NCBI RefSeq assembly: GCF_020080835.1
Contig: NC_058166.1
Location: 1,860,001 to 1,924,000 of the forward strand
Direction: 5' to 3'
Source of the DNA: Cotesia glomerata
Taxonomy: Eukaryota; Arthropoda; Insecta; Hymenoptera; Braconidae
DNA: 64,000 nucleotides
Part shown: in pieces, positions 26,431 through 39,551 of the stretch
Position numbering within the stretch: position 1 is the stretch's first letter
Layout of the letters: every line of letters starts with the position of its first letter
Translations under genes and position numbers: made by a program
Notes under the pieces: model-generated
The model's database searches: none
Told to the model about the DNA's origin: nothing
Seen by the model: only the letters and a program-made list of their open reading frames with translations

Positions 26431-27093
26431 TCCCGCTAATTCTATTGAATGTACTATTATTAATTATTACTTGTGTTTGTTCATTTCTATTGAAAATATC
26501 ATTCACGAAATTCAAAGTAACAATATAATAGTGCTATTAAATTCCAAAATAAATAATTTGAAATCAAATTAACAAGAAAATATTTTTTTAGATTTACGTT
26601 TTATTTTCTTTTGGTTGTTTACTCCTCGGGAGGTCACATCATACCAAAACTAAAAATAATAATCATATTCTGAGTACCTAAGCAAATTTTGGAAATTTGA
26701 ATTGTCGCAATATAGAATGCTTAGAAATATTAACTGAAATTGAAGCTATATCCTTAAATTTCGAATCGAAATATTGGATGTATTGAAGTTTTTCGACTTA
26801 GTGATTTGGAACTTAATGACAGATTTTCGGGGAATTCAAAATTATAATTCAATTTAAAAATGACAATAGCAATGATGGAAATTATTACTAGCAGAATTTA
26901 GTATCTCTGAAAATTATAAACATTCTTCACAAATTCTTCGATGCAAACATTTTGAACTACTAACTAATGATTCAAAAGACTTTTTTAAAAGAAAAAAATT
27001 TTAAAAATGTAGCTTTGAAATAAGAAATTTTCTAAAGAACCAAAATTTTTATTAGATTTAAAAAAAAATAATTTATAAATTGTAATTTATTTT

Positions 27094-27178
27094 TTATCCT
27101 AAATCAAGTTAGAAACATATTTATACTTACAAAAAAGTTTTCGGCCCTGCGCCACCTATGGGAAGCTACCCCTTGATA
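27094..27178 (-). promoter_or_regulatory. Array core 16, type D; CTCF-like motif at 27148-27162
   Basis: TGCGCCACCTATGGG, core intact. Upstream ATACTTACAAA retains GTAAGT on the minus strand. Only the second D copy in the window. Confidence 0.7.
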
Positions 27179-28013
27179 TTGCAATCTAAATTGATAAAAA
27201 TACGATTACTATTTTCAATCTTTACTTTTAGCTTATAAATTTTTATTTGTGAATTAATAATCATAAATTTTCTTTCTTTGTGATATTACTTGTGTTTATT
27301 TATTTATATTAAGAATATCATTCAAGGAATCATAAGTACTAATACAATGGTACTATTAAATTACAAGAGAAGTTCTCTATTAAATGGATATATTATTGCG
27401 AATTTATGGACCTGAATTCAGACTACTCAATGATAATTTGGTTGAAGTTGTTTTGAATTACATGAAGCTTTGAGTTACATGAGCAATATGGATAATTCAT
27501 TTAGTTAAGTGCTTAGATAAGATGAATATTCAATTTTTTGTGACCTCGCGAAATGCAATTTTTGATTCTTAGTCAAAATTTAACTGTACTAATTAGATTT
27601 TAAATAAGATTGGTTGTGTTTTTATGGTTAAAAAAAAATAGTCTGACGGAATTAAATCTTGGAATTAAGAAATATTTAACTGGAAGCTATAAAGTGACAA
27701 ACACTATATTTACCAAATTTCAACAGATTAATCCAGTCTAATAAGGTTACTAATGAAGTTTGGTAATAAATATAGCGACCCGGATAAAATTGATTATAAT
27801 AAACAATTTAGGATTCATATAATGGTAAATCGAAATAATTTCTGGAGAACCCAAGTAACTATTTTCCAGAAATTCCGTTAGTCGATATGAGAAGCTTTTG
27901 ATCAGTAATAATAAATTTCAACTCTAACTAAAGATGTATTAAGTAATTATACATAGCTGTAAATATGAAAAACAAAATAATTTGCATAAAAATAAATTGT
28001 AAGATTTATTTTT

Positions 28014-28098
28014 TTGAAAATATTAACTTGAAAATAAGTTTGTACTTACGAACAACTTTTTCGACTATGCGCCACCTAGCGGAAATTTTTGGAAATAC
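28014..28098 (-). promoter_or_regulatory. Array core 17, type L; CTCF-like motif at 28068-28082
   Basis: TGCGCCACCTAGCGG, full consensus, with GTACTTACGAA. Its flank (ACTATTTTGATAGC, near 28.14 kb) is the empty site for the foldback element at 60078. L leads straight to K here, so the J monomer has been lost. Confidence 0.78.
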
Positions 28099-29558
28099 AA
28101 AATTTTATCGAAATTAAATACCCGATTCTTTCTTAGAAACTATTTTGATAGCTAATAAAATATTTAACAGAAGATTTAAAAATTTTTTTATAAAATTTTA
28201 AATTTTAGAAAATAAAAGAAAAGTATATAAATTGATTTTTAATCTTACTACTTTGTTTAAAGTAAGTAACTATATTAATTATTTAAGGTTGCAATATAAG
28301 AGAATAGTTTATGTTTTATTCATTAAAATAAGTTTAATGGGACTTAAATATTGATTGGTTTAAAATCGAGAAAATAATTTTTAAAGTCAAAAATTGAGAG
28401 TTCAAAAGTTGTAAGTGAAAACCTCGTTATCTACTTACTAACATTATATTCCAAATCTACCAATATATTGATTTAAAATAAAATGGATCTAATATAAATA
28501 TGTTAATGTGTTCTCCACCATTTTATTACTCTAACATAAGAAATAAAAGTAATCATTAGCTTTCTGGAACTAATTTTAATTTTATAAAGTTTTAATTTTA
28601 TTTAAGTAGAACACATAATAAATCGAGTCAACTACAATGCAGCGCAATTAAACGATAACCTCAAAATCTGTACAAACTTAATTAAAGACGTTCAATTTAA
28701 TAAATCTAATAATGTTATTTTAGGATGGAAGATTGTTTTAATATTTCTTCTATTTCTATTGTCATTGCTTTGGTGAAAATTTTTCAATTTTACGCTTATC
28801 GTTTTAAAAATAGTAAAGAATAATTTAAATGGTTCATACAGAAAATACCAAAGAAAATTTTGTACATCAAATTTTCATAAAACCTTAACTTACACACTAA
28901 GGAATCATATTTCAGATAAAGAATGAGAAGTATTCCATTACGAAGATAATTCGCAAAAGTATTGACATTTAAACAATCAAAACAAAATTAAAAAACAAAA
29001 ATTACATTTTATAAATTATTAAAATATTGAAGCATTTGAATATTATAGAAAATCTAAGTTTTTTGTATAGTCATCCGAATTTATCACAATGACGGATATA
29101 TTAATCATAGTAATGTATTAAGTGTAACGAACAATTAAAAATTGAATTTCATTTTTAAAATTTATAACAATTATTAGAGATACCTCTGTCACTAGAGAGC
29201 GAATTTTGATGGCAGTATAAATTTAATTAAAAAACTTTTATTCTAAATTTCACTGAACAAACACTCAGCCTCAAAAAAAGGTCAATCAGAACGAAGAAAA
29301 ATTGAAAGCAATAGGAAAATAAGCAATAATTACTTCAAGAACCCAGTAGCTTCAGAATATAACAAAATCTTTCTAGAAAAATTTCCAAATAGATATGACG
29401 ACGTTAAGAATAACCTCTATAACAATAAGGTTTTATGATTTTAAACTTCAGTTGTTCAATTTAACTGAAAGAAATGATTTTTCATCAATGTCATCAAGCC
29501 TTCTTTTACTATATAGTTGAAAATTTTCTTGAAAAATAATTAATAAATCCCGATTTTT

Positions 29559-29643
29559 CTTGCTTATATCACTTTGAGAATAAGTTTTTGTAAGCGAGAA
29601 AGTTTCCAGCCCTGCGCCATCTGTTGAGAGTTATTAAAACTAA
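29559..29643 (-). promoter_or_regulatory. Array core 18, type K; decayed CTCF-like motif at 29613-29627
   Basis: TGCGCCATCTGTTGA, diverged after GCGCCA. Upstream TTTGTAAGCGAG. Most of the 4.8 kb to the next core is inserted DNA: an AACTTCCCGC element, a SINE and a solo LTR. Confidence 0.55.
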
Positions 29644-29730
29644 TTTTTAATATTTTATCTGCTTGATAATTTCTCAGTATCAATTAGCTTAATAAAAATA
29701 CGCTCTATAATTTGGATCTTATATTATTTT

Positions 29731-30389
29731 CAACTTCCCGCTAAGAAAATCGAAGATTTTCGAAAATCGGGAAGTTATTGGTTTCACACCGTTTTTCGAA
29801 AATCGAGATTTCATCAGATCTCAACGTTTTGAGGTCCTAGGAAGCTTTCCTGTCTACACGCGTGGGGTACGCTCGGACGCATCAGGCTTAAGAACTCTCG
29901 ATACATGGCCGCCCCCAAATATGACAAAATAAGACAAAATATGGAAAATTAGCTTTAAAACTCTCGATAAATTTTTTTCTTATGATTATTGTATACCAAT
30001 CGAATTTTTTTTGCATCCTCTAAAATATTCTGAACCATTGATTATATTTTTTTTTTTTTAGATTTTTCATAACTTCATCGCGCGATTCCGTATTGGGAAG
30101 CGTAGGGCACACTCGCACGCATCAGGCTTAAGAACTCTTGATACATGGCCGCCCCAAATATGATAAAATAAGTCAAAATGTGTTAAAATTCGCTTTAAAG
30201 CTCTCGATAAGCTTGAGGAGCTCAAAAGCATAAAAAAGCTATCTCTTTGAGTTCGGAGAACTCAAAATAATACATAAATTGTATTTTTGAACTTGAAGAG
30301 CTCAAAAACATCATAAGTGCAATTTTAAGAGCTTATTTATGAAATTCGCGGGAAGTTGTAGGGATAGCCTTTAGGGTCAACTGTTTTCT
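29731..30389 (-). mobile_element. Non-autonomous element with AACTTCCCGC ends, copy 3
   Basis: Same ends as the copies at 6585 and 24046, but shorter and with a different middle: a segment beginning ACGCATCAGGCTTAAGAAC occurs twice (about 29877 and 30117), a direct duplication of about 240 bp. No microsatellite remains in this copy. Confidence 0.68.
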
Positions 30390-30585
30390 AGATTTCTTTT
30401 TAATTATTCAATCTCAGTCTAAAGAAAGCTGAGAATTCAAAAACGGAAAAATAAAAATAGTTAGTGCAACCGATCACCAAACTATCGGCAATTTGGACTC
30501 ACTTATGGAGGAAAGTTTCTTTATTTTATGATTTCTGATCTATTTCTATAGAGATTTATATAATCTCCAAAAAGAGATCTATTTT

Positions 30586-31067
30586 TTTTTTTTTTACGAT
30601 TTTTACTTGTATACCGTTTCTTTGGTTTTTGCAAGGCTGAGTAGATGGTAACTGTCGCATTCAGCGAGTGCGCCACCATCCTGTCTTTATACTGTCCTGT
30701 TTTTATACTACGTTTGGACCCCAGCACATCCCTTTTCACTCCTGTATTTCACTGCCATAATTAACCTTATTTTTTTCACACATTTATTCTCAACTTTTTA
30801 TTATCACTGCGGCTGTGGACCGACTTGTGCTTTCTGTACTGCATTTAACCTATTCCTCTCCTCTTTCTATCGGTTGTTGGAATAGTGGCGATGGGGAAAC
30901 CACAGAGAAAACCCATGCCAGTACAGTTCGGCTACTGGAGCGACCCCCGATGGTTGGTGTTGGAACTATTCGAACAAACGTCGGGGCCCGAACCCTCGCC
31001 TCACGACATGATGTGCGAGCGAACTAACGGGATAATGGGACTTAGCCCGCTCGGCCATCATGCCACT
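30586..31067 (-). mobile_element. tRNA-derived SINE with 17-bp target duplication
   Basis: Flanked by a perfect 17-bp direct repeat, AAAAAGAGATCTATTTT (30569-30585 and 31068-31084). On the minus strand the 5' end has a box-A-like GCCGAGCGGGCTAAG (31041-31055) and a box-B-like GGTTCGGGCCCC (30983-30994), as in class II (Leu/Ser-type) tRNAs. The 3' end is an A run next to the left repeat. About 480 bp in total. Transcription by RNA polymerase III and LINE-dependent insertion are known for such elements. The perfect duplication implies a recent insertion. Confidence 0.85.
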
Positions 31068-31308
31068 AAAAAGAGATCTATTTTATTTTTATAATACGCT
31101 AACATGGTTAATTTATTTAGATTCAACAAAACGATAAACTCATTTTGTAGTTATTAATATAATTTTAAAGAGTTTGATTGCAAACGCTTATCTTATAATA
31201 TTATTTTCATCCAACAGCAAACTTTGAAAATTTTTTCCATTCCACATTGTCACAGTGTTTACACGCTGTGGCATTTCCCGCCGGGCTTGAGCACACTGGT
31301 GGGAGGCT

Positions 31309-31322
31309 CCGCCAGATGGCGG
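31309..31322 (+). promoter_or_regulatory. CTCF-like motif within the LTR
   Basis: CCGCCAGATGGCGG, about 13 of 14 positions compatible with the general CTCF consensus, on the opposite strand to the array motifs. It is conserved in the LTR remnant at 44485-44499, which makes it a property of the element. Confidence 0.45.
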
Positions 31323-32295
31323 CACCTCCCGAGCTGATAATAAAAAGTTTATTAGAAACAAGATTTAGTTTTAAGTTAATATTGTTTATTTATATTTCAT
31401 TTCAGCCCAGAAGGCGATCAGGATGGTCGCCGGTGATTAAAATTAGCGCGATGTAACTTTGAAATTTAAACTAAAGAATTTAATTTGTTTAATTAATTCA
31501 ATTTACTAAATTAGATGGGGCTCCGGTGAGTGGCCGACGGGCCTGAGAATACCCGAGGCCCCCAGTCTAGAGCAGACGAGCCTGACGCTCAGCTCAAATT
31601 TGTCTTTTAAACTCATGTTTGATTTTAAATTATTAAATAATTATCTAAACAATGATTATGATTGTTGCTGAAATGTTATTGCATGCGGATGCCGGCTCGA
31701 TTTGCGCTTCGGGGGAGGATTACTCAGTATTTGGTGGAATTGGAAATTTTGGAAAAAGAACGGTACCGGCGATAGCCCGAGGTGACGGGAAGTCCCTCAT
31801 GAGGGCAGGTCGGTAGCCGCAGCTGGCAGCATGCTGCCGGCGGAATAGATAGTCAGTCACAGGCGTGATACCAGATTGCAAGCACCAGTGTGGTCAAGTC
31901 ATTCAATTTTGGTATAATAATTTGCAATTGTTGTTTGAGTTGCTCAACAATTCTTTATTAATTTACTGTTTGGTTCGTTAGAGAATTAATTTGGTGATTT
32001 TGGCTGACCGTATTAACGCATTCCGGTAAGTCCTTGAATATTATTCCGCCACGGTAATTACTGAGATTCTCCCGGGCGGGAACCGGCGCCGGTTTTCCAC
32101 GTGAGGCCGCCATCTTGACCACGTGGCTGACAAGTAATGAATTAATCACAGTGAGCTATTTGATAATAAAATTTAAATTCAGTTATATTCAAACGTGGGC
32201 TAATTTGTTTGTTAAAATTAAAGAAAGGCCTTTCGGGGAAAATCTCACGGCGGCTGATTGCCTAATCGCGTCCTGTGGCTCGCGTCAATTTATTA

Positions 32296-32997
32296 CACGG
32301 GAAAAAATTTCTGGGAAAATTTACGATACAACTATTGTAAAGCTGGACTATACTTTTATTACTATTAATTGTCAAATATTTTAGAAGAAAAAATACTATT
32401 TATTCATGAAAAAATACGATATTACTATTGTAAAAAGTAAGAGATGAAAATTTCCAGTGCTGCCTCTGTATCTTTCCAATAGAACTATAGCAAATTTTAC
32501 AATAGTTGAATTGGAATGTTTCTCAATTAGTGTGAGTGATGGCCGTGCACAGCGCTAGACTCCGAGTTTATGTAAATGTTAAAGGATATGAGTCTTAGTT
32601 TATCTTGGATAGCGTAGAGGGAGAGTCTCTGGCTGCCGACACAGAGTTCTGGGTTCGATTCCCAGACAGCACGAAAATGTCGGTTTCTTTTTTCGATTAC
32701 TGTACAGGTACCAATTAGTCCAACCTTCTATCTCTCTCCCTCCCTAATATTTCTTTTAAAAAAAACAACTGTGAATTTTTACAATAGTTGAATTGTAAAG
32801 TTCACAAACACATATTGTATAATTTGCTCCATAGTATTCGACTTTTTAAGACTCTTGCTAGTCTTATTTGTTGGATAAAATTTACAATAGTAGATCGTAA
32901 AAATTACTAAATGAGAAGTATAGTCCACCGTTACTATTTTATTTAGTAAAAATTACAATAGTAAAATAGTAAAAACTCCTTCAATTTTCTTTCCGTG
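32296..32997. mobile_element. TA-flanked inverted-repeat element carrying a tRNA-like segment
   Basis: Ends CACGGGAAAAAATTTC and GAAAATTGAAGG-type inverse (CACGGAAAG on the minus strand), flanked by TA at 32294-32295 and 32998-32999. Subterminal inverted repeats share GGACTATACTT. About 0.7 kb, no reading frame. Nested in the solo LTR. Confidence 0.75.
32604..32673 (+). other. tRNA-like sequence in a mobile element
   Basis: Contains an A-box-like TAGCGTAGAGGGAGAG near 32610-32625, a CTCTG/CAGAG anticodon-like stem and a perfect B box GGTTCGATTCC (32652-32662) within a CTGGG/CCCAG T-arm. The acceptor ends do not pair, so it is not a functional tRNA gene. It may be an internal polymerase III promoter or a captured SINE head. 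Confidence 0.6.
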
Positions 32998-34390
32998 TAC
33001 GCAAGTACCTAAACCAAAATTGGTACTGCGGTATTTTTATGATTATTGTTTCCCACGCGACATATTATTGTTATATTTATAATTTGTACAGCGTGATTCA
33101 CGATTGATATTGTTAATTATTAATTATTACAATCATTATTTTGAGCGTGATTAACAATCAATATTACTAAATATTAATTGATGTTACAATTTTTGTTTGG
33201 ATTTAATTTACAAATAATGTAGATGAATATTGTTTGGTTTCTTTTACAACGATTATTTTTGCGATTGATGACATCAGGCGTCGAGTATTATGAGTGTTAC
33301 TTTCGTTTAATTTGTAAGTATTATTGATCATCAAAGCTATTATTATTTTGCGTTATTTATGATTAATATTGTTATATGTTAATCGCCGTCGCAGGTATTA
33401 TTGTCAAGCGCAAGTCATTTTTAATATTATTAAATCTTGATCATTGTTAAGATTATTAATTTATTGCGATTATTATTATTTCCGAGCGCAATATTATTAT
33501 ATTTTAAGTTGAATAGAAAGCTATTTGTTAATCAAGAATTCCACAAAGGATTTATTTGTAATTTGAAATAGACTTAAGTTGGCCCACGGAGGATCTCAGT
33601 GATTTAAACCTCTTAGGCCTTAATCTGAATAAATTTATAGCTAAGAATTTATTTTGAACTATTTCATTTTCTTGAAGTATTTTTTTAGATTAATTCCTTT
33701 ATACTAACTATTTGACTTTCCTGTATTCTTTTCCTGCAACTCATCTTCCTATCTTACCTAGTTATTATAAAATAGTATGTTATAATTAATTCTTTATTAT
33801 TTCCGATTCTGAGGTCCATTCTAATCGTAACCTTGATTTCCTCGTGGCTTATTTTTCACTCATATTGATTTAAATCGTTAATTGACCGTCTGGCGCGGCC
33901 CCTGGAATTGTTATTATTTTTTGGTAATTTTTCACAAAAATTACCTGGCGTCCAAATGTGCACTAACCCAGCCTGAGGGGTTTCCGGGTTAATTTATTAT
34001 ATATTTAAAAGGGCGAGCGTAAAATACCCTACCCAGCCGATATCTTCGCCATCGGTCGAATTTAGTTAAATTTTGGGGAAAAGTATTGTTACAACATCAT
34101 ACTTTTTATAAATTTATCTGAATTATAAATTTACTAAAGTACACCTAATCGACTGGTTATATTGTATCCCAGTTCGTCATATGAAAATTTTTTTAATATT
34201 GGAAAGAAAAAAGATTATTTAAAGAATTTTTTTTCCAAAATTCTATTATTAAAATTGAGTTTTATCAAAAAGAGCATTATCAAATTCAAACCTTGATTTA
34301 TTTAAAATTTTACATCACAATTTACCTTATAAATACACTTTACATATTACAAAATTTCAACAAAATATTCTACATACTAAAATTACTTGT

Positions 34391-34475
34391 TTTGTATATC
34401 TTAATTTGAAAACAAGTTTTTACTTGCGAGAAACTCTCTGGCCCTGCGCCACCTAGCGGAAACTTAAGAAACTAC
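34391..34475 (-). promoter_or_regulatory. Array core 19, type M; CTCF-like motif at 34445-34459
   Basis: TGCGCCACCTAGCGG, full consensus. Upstream TACTTGCGAG. Downstream flank (34.6-35.3 kb) is related to the region after type H at 15.2-16.0 kb. Confidence 0.77.
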
Positions 34476-35710
34476 TATACTATTTATAGTCCACTGAAAA
34501 TTATGTTATTTTTTTCGAAAAATTTTAAGTTTTAAATCCAATTGTAAATTTTAAATCTTTCTCTTATTACTGCAATATAAATCAATTATTTTATTCAAAT
34601 AAAATAGTTGCGATAATTTTTTATTTAAAAAGGTAGTATGAGATTACGAAAATTAAGAGCAATACAAACTAGACGTATCTTAAGCTTAAATTGCGGGGTC
34701 TATTTGTAAAGAAAAAGCGAAATGATAATCTAAGTAATGTAAGGCCATCGTTTTAATATTACAATTATTTCAGTGTTAAGTGACAATTCATCCAGTAGAA
34801 AAATAATTCCTCAAGTAAATAGAAAAAAAATCAGAATGGAAAACGAAAAAAATTTTGACAATTAAATTGATCCAAAAAATTTACATGCTTATCGAATAAT
34901 TCGAATTATGAAAATTATATTCAGGAAGAGAAATGTTGAACAAAATTTAAGAACATTAATTAGTACAAGGAATCAAAAAACTAATCAAATTTTAAATTGA
35001 GAGGCAAGAAATTAAACAATCTAAATAAGAAACTAAATTTTTGTTACTTCTCATCAATTTCAATTTCGTACAAAACCTATCCACATTTGTCGAATTAATT
35101 ATTAATTTACTGATAGATCGAATACCACTATTATTCGATTAGCTTACAATTCAACATATAACATGCTAATTTGTAGCATAATTATAAGTAGGATAGGTAT
35201 TTACGTACAAAGATTCGATTCATGGGTCTATAATCATTTACATAATATTAATCGTTGTTTTGACACAAGATTATTTAAAAATATTTTGTGTCTGCTACAA
35301 AATTTATATAAAATGAAATATTGTCACAAAAAATAGAAAGATATCATAAATTATTTAAAGATAATTTTTAATATTAAATATTTATTAATGACCATTTTAT
35401 AGGACAAGAAAGACATCCTAATTTTCATGCAAAAAAAATTGTGAAATAAACTGAGTGCTCATTAGCAACCTCAGAATATATGACGGAGGATTTGAGTAAC
35501 CAATTTTCAGGTGTAATAATTTTATATGGACACTCCGGAAAATTAAAACTACATTTTAGAATTTATCATAAACCATTGGTCGACACATATATAACATTGT
35601 CTAGGTTTTAAAGACAACTTTTTGAGAGAAATGGTTAAATAATCTTGAGGCCAAGTTTGTTCTAACGAAAAAGCGTATTGAAAAATAAATCATCGATTGT
35701 AATTATTGTT

Positions 35711-35795
35711 CTGGTTTTATTAAATTAGAAACAAGTTTGTACTTACGAGAAATTATTTAGAGTCTGCGCCACCTAGCGGAAATTCAAAGAACTAA
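35711..35795 (-). promoter_or_regulatory. Array core 20, type N; CTCF-like motif at 35765-35779
   Basis: TGCGCCACCTAGCGG with GTACTTACGAG, full consensus at both boxes. No second copy of this flank type is visible in the window. Confidence 0.78.
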
Positions 35796-36761
35796 AAATT
35801 AATTTTTTGAAATAATTTTGAGTCTTTGGATAAGAAAAATAGATTTTTAATATCTTTTGCTTTAACCATTATAATGACACAGTTGGACATAATGAAATTA
35901 ACAGAAAAAATTTTGCAATATAAAATATGAAATATTTAAAAAAAAAATTTTTTTTGAGTAGCATTTGCTGCTAGATTGTTCTTGCAAGAGAATTAGTTTT
36001 CATAATTTTTTAGAATTAAACAAAAGCGTACTTAATTCATAGGTAATAGAAACTTAGTTATATGTGCCGGGCCCCATAAAATTTATCGGTTTCTAAGTGG
36101 CTTGCAATAGAATTAGTTTTCAAGAGAAAAAGCAGAAACTGATGAGTAAAAAATTAAGAATATTCTCTTTGAAAGTTGATTATTAATTTTTCGGTACAAA
36201 ATTTATTTTGCCTTTAAACTATCTTACAATTCAACAAATTATACAGCAAATTTCGACGTAATTGATGATAATTGAAAAAATTGAAAGAACGACAGAAAAC
36301 CTCGAATACTTTAAACATACTTTAATTTTCCGTCTATAAGTTTATAGTAAATTACACTTGTGTAAGTTCTACTCTTTTAAGTAAATTGGTGATTTATATA
36401 GCAACTCGTCCATTAGTAATATCAATCGATAATTTTTGTAATCACAACTGCCGTAAATAGTGCAATAATAATTTTCAATCAAACTGAGATTTTACAAATG
36501 CTGTTTTCCAGTTTATGAATCAGTCAAATACAAGCAATTCGTTTCAACTGTTACAAAAAAACTAAGGGATAATGAAAAGAACCACAATACGTGATTTAAA
36601 TTGGAAATAATGCTAATCATAATTTTCAACCATCAAATAAATTTCTCAAAGATAAAAAAAATTTTATTCCAGAATACAATTTCCACAAAATTAAATTTCT
36701 AAGCCATTAATTCTAAAAAAAAAATCTTCTGAAAAATAATTCACAAATCACGATTGATTTT

Positions 36762-36846
36762 TTACTTATATTACTTTAGAAAAAAATTCGTACCTACGAG
36801 AAATGTTTTTGGCCCTGCGCCACCTATCGGAATTCCTGAGAACTAA
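36762..36846 (-). promoter_or_regulatory. Array core 21, type B; CTCF-like motif at 36816-36830
   Basis: TGCGCCACCTATCGG intact. Upstream GTACCTACGAG. The short 0.68-kb distance to the next (G) core, against 1.2-1.3 kb elsewhere, implies a deletion in the B flank. Confidence 0.76.
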
Positions 36847-37443
36847 TTATTTTTTTTAGTCCTTAGTCAATTTAGAGATTGAAAGGATTTAACAACTAAA
36901 AGTGAATTGATTCTCGTACTTAAATTTGTTGAAAGATTGGAACATCAGAAATTAATAATAGAGAAATTTAAATAAAGAAGAAACTGAAAAAATGTTTACT
37001 TCAGTCTATCGAATCCGATAGAATTTAATTTTTAGCGATCATCAAATGGACAGAATGTGTTATGAAATTCTAGAATTCGGAACGTTATAATCCAAACTTT
37101 TACTCAATAAAATTCATACGTTGTCAGAACAAAGTGAGTTTACTAAAAGCTCCGGAAAAAAATTGACGCTGAATTGAAAAGCTTTCAACTTTAAAAAATA
37201 CTGTCAAGATATTGAGTCAATCCAAGTTAATGTGGTTATAATTTAATATAATTAATTTTTTTCGATGACACAAAAGATAACGTAAAATTTTCAAAAAGAG
37301 TTTTTTCAAGTATAAAATGAAAATTAGAAGGATAGGTCTCAAAATATTATCAAGTTATTTTGTATTTTAATGGCTAAAAATTATGTTATTGTATTTATGC
37401 GGCAAAAATAAGATAACAATTTAAAACACTAAATTATACATAA

Positions 37444-37528
37444 TAGATTTGAATTAAATATCTTCCTGCGAGAAGAAAGTAGGTCAATGCGCTTCCTAGC
37501 GGTGGTTATAGAAACTAGCAGCCTTTAA
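37444..37528 (-). promoter_or_regulatory. Array core 22, type G; CTCF-like motif at 37498-37512
   Basis: TGCGCTTCCTAGCGG, two changes within GCGCCACCT. The G flank runs to about 38.39 kb, where it meets type I flank without an I core. Three more insertions fill the space to 42.23 kb. Confidence 0.62.
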
Positions 37529-38483
37529 ATTAAAATGAAGGATTCTTAGTGAAAATGACTGAGGCCAGTGTGTGATAGTTTTAATAAAAAATTTTAGGAA
37601 ATGACAATTTTTTATTCCTTTTTATAGGTGCACAAATATTTAATTATTTTAATGTCATAAAAGAGTTTTTACATTTAAATTAATTTCTTTTTTAATTTTA
37701 GAGGAATACAATGCAAAGCTTTGTAACATCGCATTTATTGCAGCGTATGTTATTGTTTTACAAATTTTGGCAAATATTTTCATGACTAAAAACGATAGAA
37801 CTTTTCTGGGCAAACGATAGAACTATTCGAATATTAGAACAGTAAGCTTTGACAAGAATTAACAATGATTTTCGAATCAATCAGTAAATGTTCTATAAAA
37901 GTCGAAATTTAGCATTGGAAGACATTGTTCAAGTTCATCCTACAGACAGCATGTATTAAATTGTGTATTAAAACAAAAAATTTGATGATTATGATAATTT
38001 TTTTCGAGATAAGACTTCAAAATCAAAAATATTCTCTTTTTTTTTGAGAATAATTAATAATGTTTGTTTGTTCCTAAAGTTAGAAATACTTTTTTATTGC
38101 GTGAATGCAGCTTGTTATAAATGTATTACATTAAAAAAATTGCTAAAGAAATAAATTGCAAATTAAAACATATATTTATGATGTGAAATTGTTCTTCGGT
38201 TTCAATATATGGGTTTGACCTTATTTTATTTAACCAACTCTCGAAAAGCATAAAAAAACGAAACACACGAACCAAACAGAAAATCTTAGAAGTGTAATAA
38301 TGACAATTATATCAGATGTTTTGGAACTGATAATAAATATTGTTAATAATTTTGAAAGCTTAATAAGTATAAACAGTAGAAGTGAAATTTTCTATTTATA
38401 TCACCAGAGTGTATACATTTTTTTTTTTTGTAAAGCTTTATATAAATGAATTTTACAGAATGTAAAATAAGATTTAATAATAA

Positions 38484-39540
38484 TCCACAGATTCGGTAGA
38501 ATCTGGCGCCAAGTTCCGTTCAAATCCGTTGTAAACGGAGCGCCAGACTACCGACTGTGTTTACTGTAAGCAGAACGGTATTTCGAGGTTGCAAAATTTT
38601 ATTTAATTATATGGTTCTCCTTTTTCCAAAATAATATATTATAAAAGTAATTTATACTTTATTTTACTGATATTAATTAATTATAATCAATTATAACACT
38701 TAATTCACTCAAAATTATTAAATTTTATCAGCACAAACTATAGTAAGCCCAGAAATTTCGATCCTGACTTTTTTCGATGGGGAATATCAGCGCCACAGAC
38801 TAGATAAAATAAAAATGTGTAGTAATCCTTCCTATAGACACGCAACTACAGTAAAAAGTGATTCATAGCTTGCATCTATGGCCGCCAGGGTGCACTGGAA
38901 TTACATCTACATAAACTGTAGCTTTAAGGGGATAGTTTGCAGTAAAAAATGCAGTCAACACGAGATTTAAGTTGTTATCAATTGTAAATTTTCATTATAA
39001 TTACAAAAAATACTAAAATCCGAACAAAACAGTTTCACTGTAAAAAGTCGCACCAAGTCCACGTTCATAAGACTATTAGGAAAAAAAATTTTTTTTTTCT
39101 TTACAAAAAGATACAAACTAAAAAAATTAAAAAATCCGAGTAACCGATATGATTGTTTATGATTTTCGGAAATTAAAAAAAATTTTTTTGTAAATTGAAA
39201 AATTAAAAAAAAAATTTTAGAACGTACTTGGTGTGCGTCATTGTGTATTTCAATTTTTTTAAAGTCCTAGTAAATAGATTTTACGAATTTCATTAAAAGT
39301 AAAATATTTTGCAACCGCGCACACTAAATACGTTCTAAAATTTTTTTTTTTTAATTTTTAAATTTACAATAAAATTTTTTTTAATTTCCGAAAATCATAA
39401 ACAATCATATCGGTTACTCGGATTTTTTAATTTTTTTATTTTGTATCTTTTTGTAAAGAAAAAAAAAATTTTTTTTCCTAATAGTCTTATGAACGTGGAC
39501 TTGGTGCGACTTTTTTACAGTGAAACTGTTTTTGTTCGGA
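38484..39540 (-). mobile_element. Helitron-like non-autonomous element, copy 2
   Basis: Reverse-oriented copy: on the minus strand it begins TCCGAACAAAAACAG after A and ends with the GAATCT hairpin and GTGGA before T. The long inverted repeat occupies about 39.02-39.54 kb. It carries CCGCCAGGGTGCACT (38882-38896), a CTCF-like motif. It lies in type I flank sequence. Confidence 0.65.
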
Positions 39541-39551
39541 TCTTATTTAAT

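Larger units (their letters stand above)
31248..34093. mobile_element. Solo LTR (about 2.1 kb plus nested element)
   Basis: Starts TGTCACAGTG, ends TATTGTTACA, with a 4-bp duplication ACAT at 31244-31247 and 34094-34097. No internal retroviral genes are present. It contains a TA-flanked element (32296-32997) and a CTCF-like motif CCGCCAGATGGCGG (31309-31322). Short open frames inside are unconvincing as genes. A fragment of the same LTR family lies at 44.47-44.61 kb. Confidence 0.8.

Noticed and set aside
30815..31094. Overlapping plus-strand frames
   Set aside because: They lie antisense inside the tRNA-derived SINE.
32604..32673. Functional tRNA gene
   Set aside because: B box and T-arm are good, but the acceptor stem does not pair and the anticodon loop is the wrong size.
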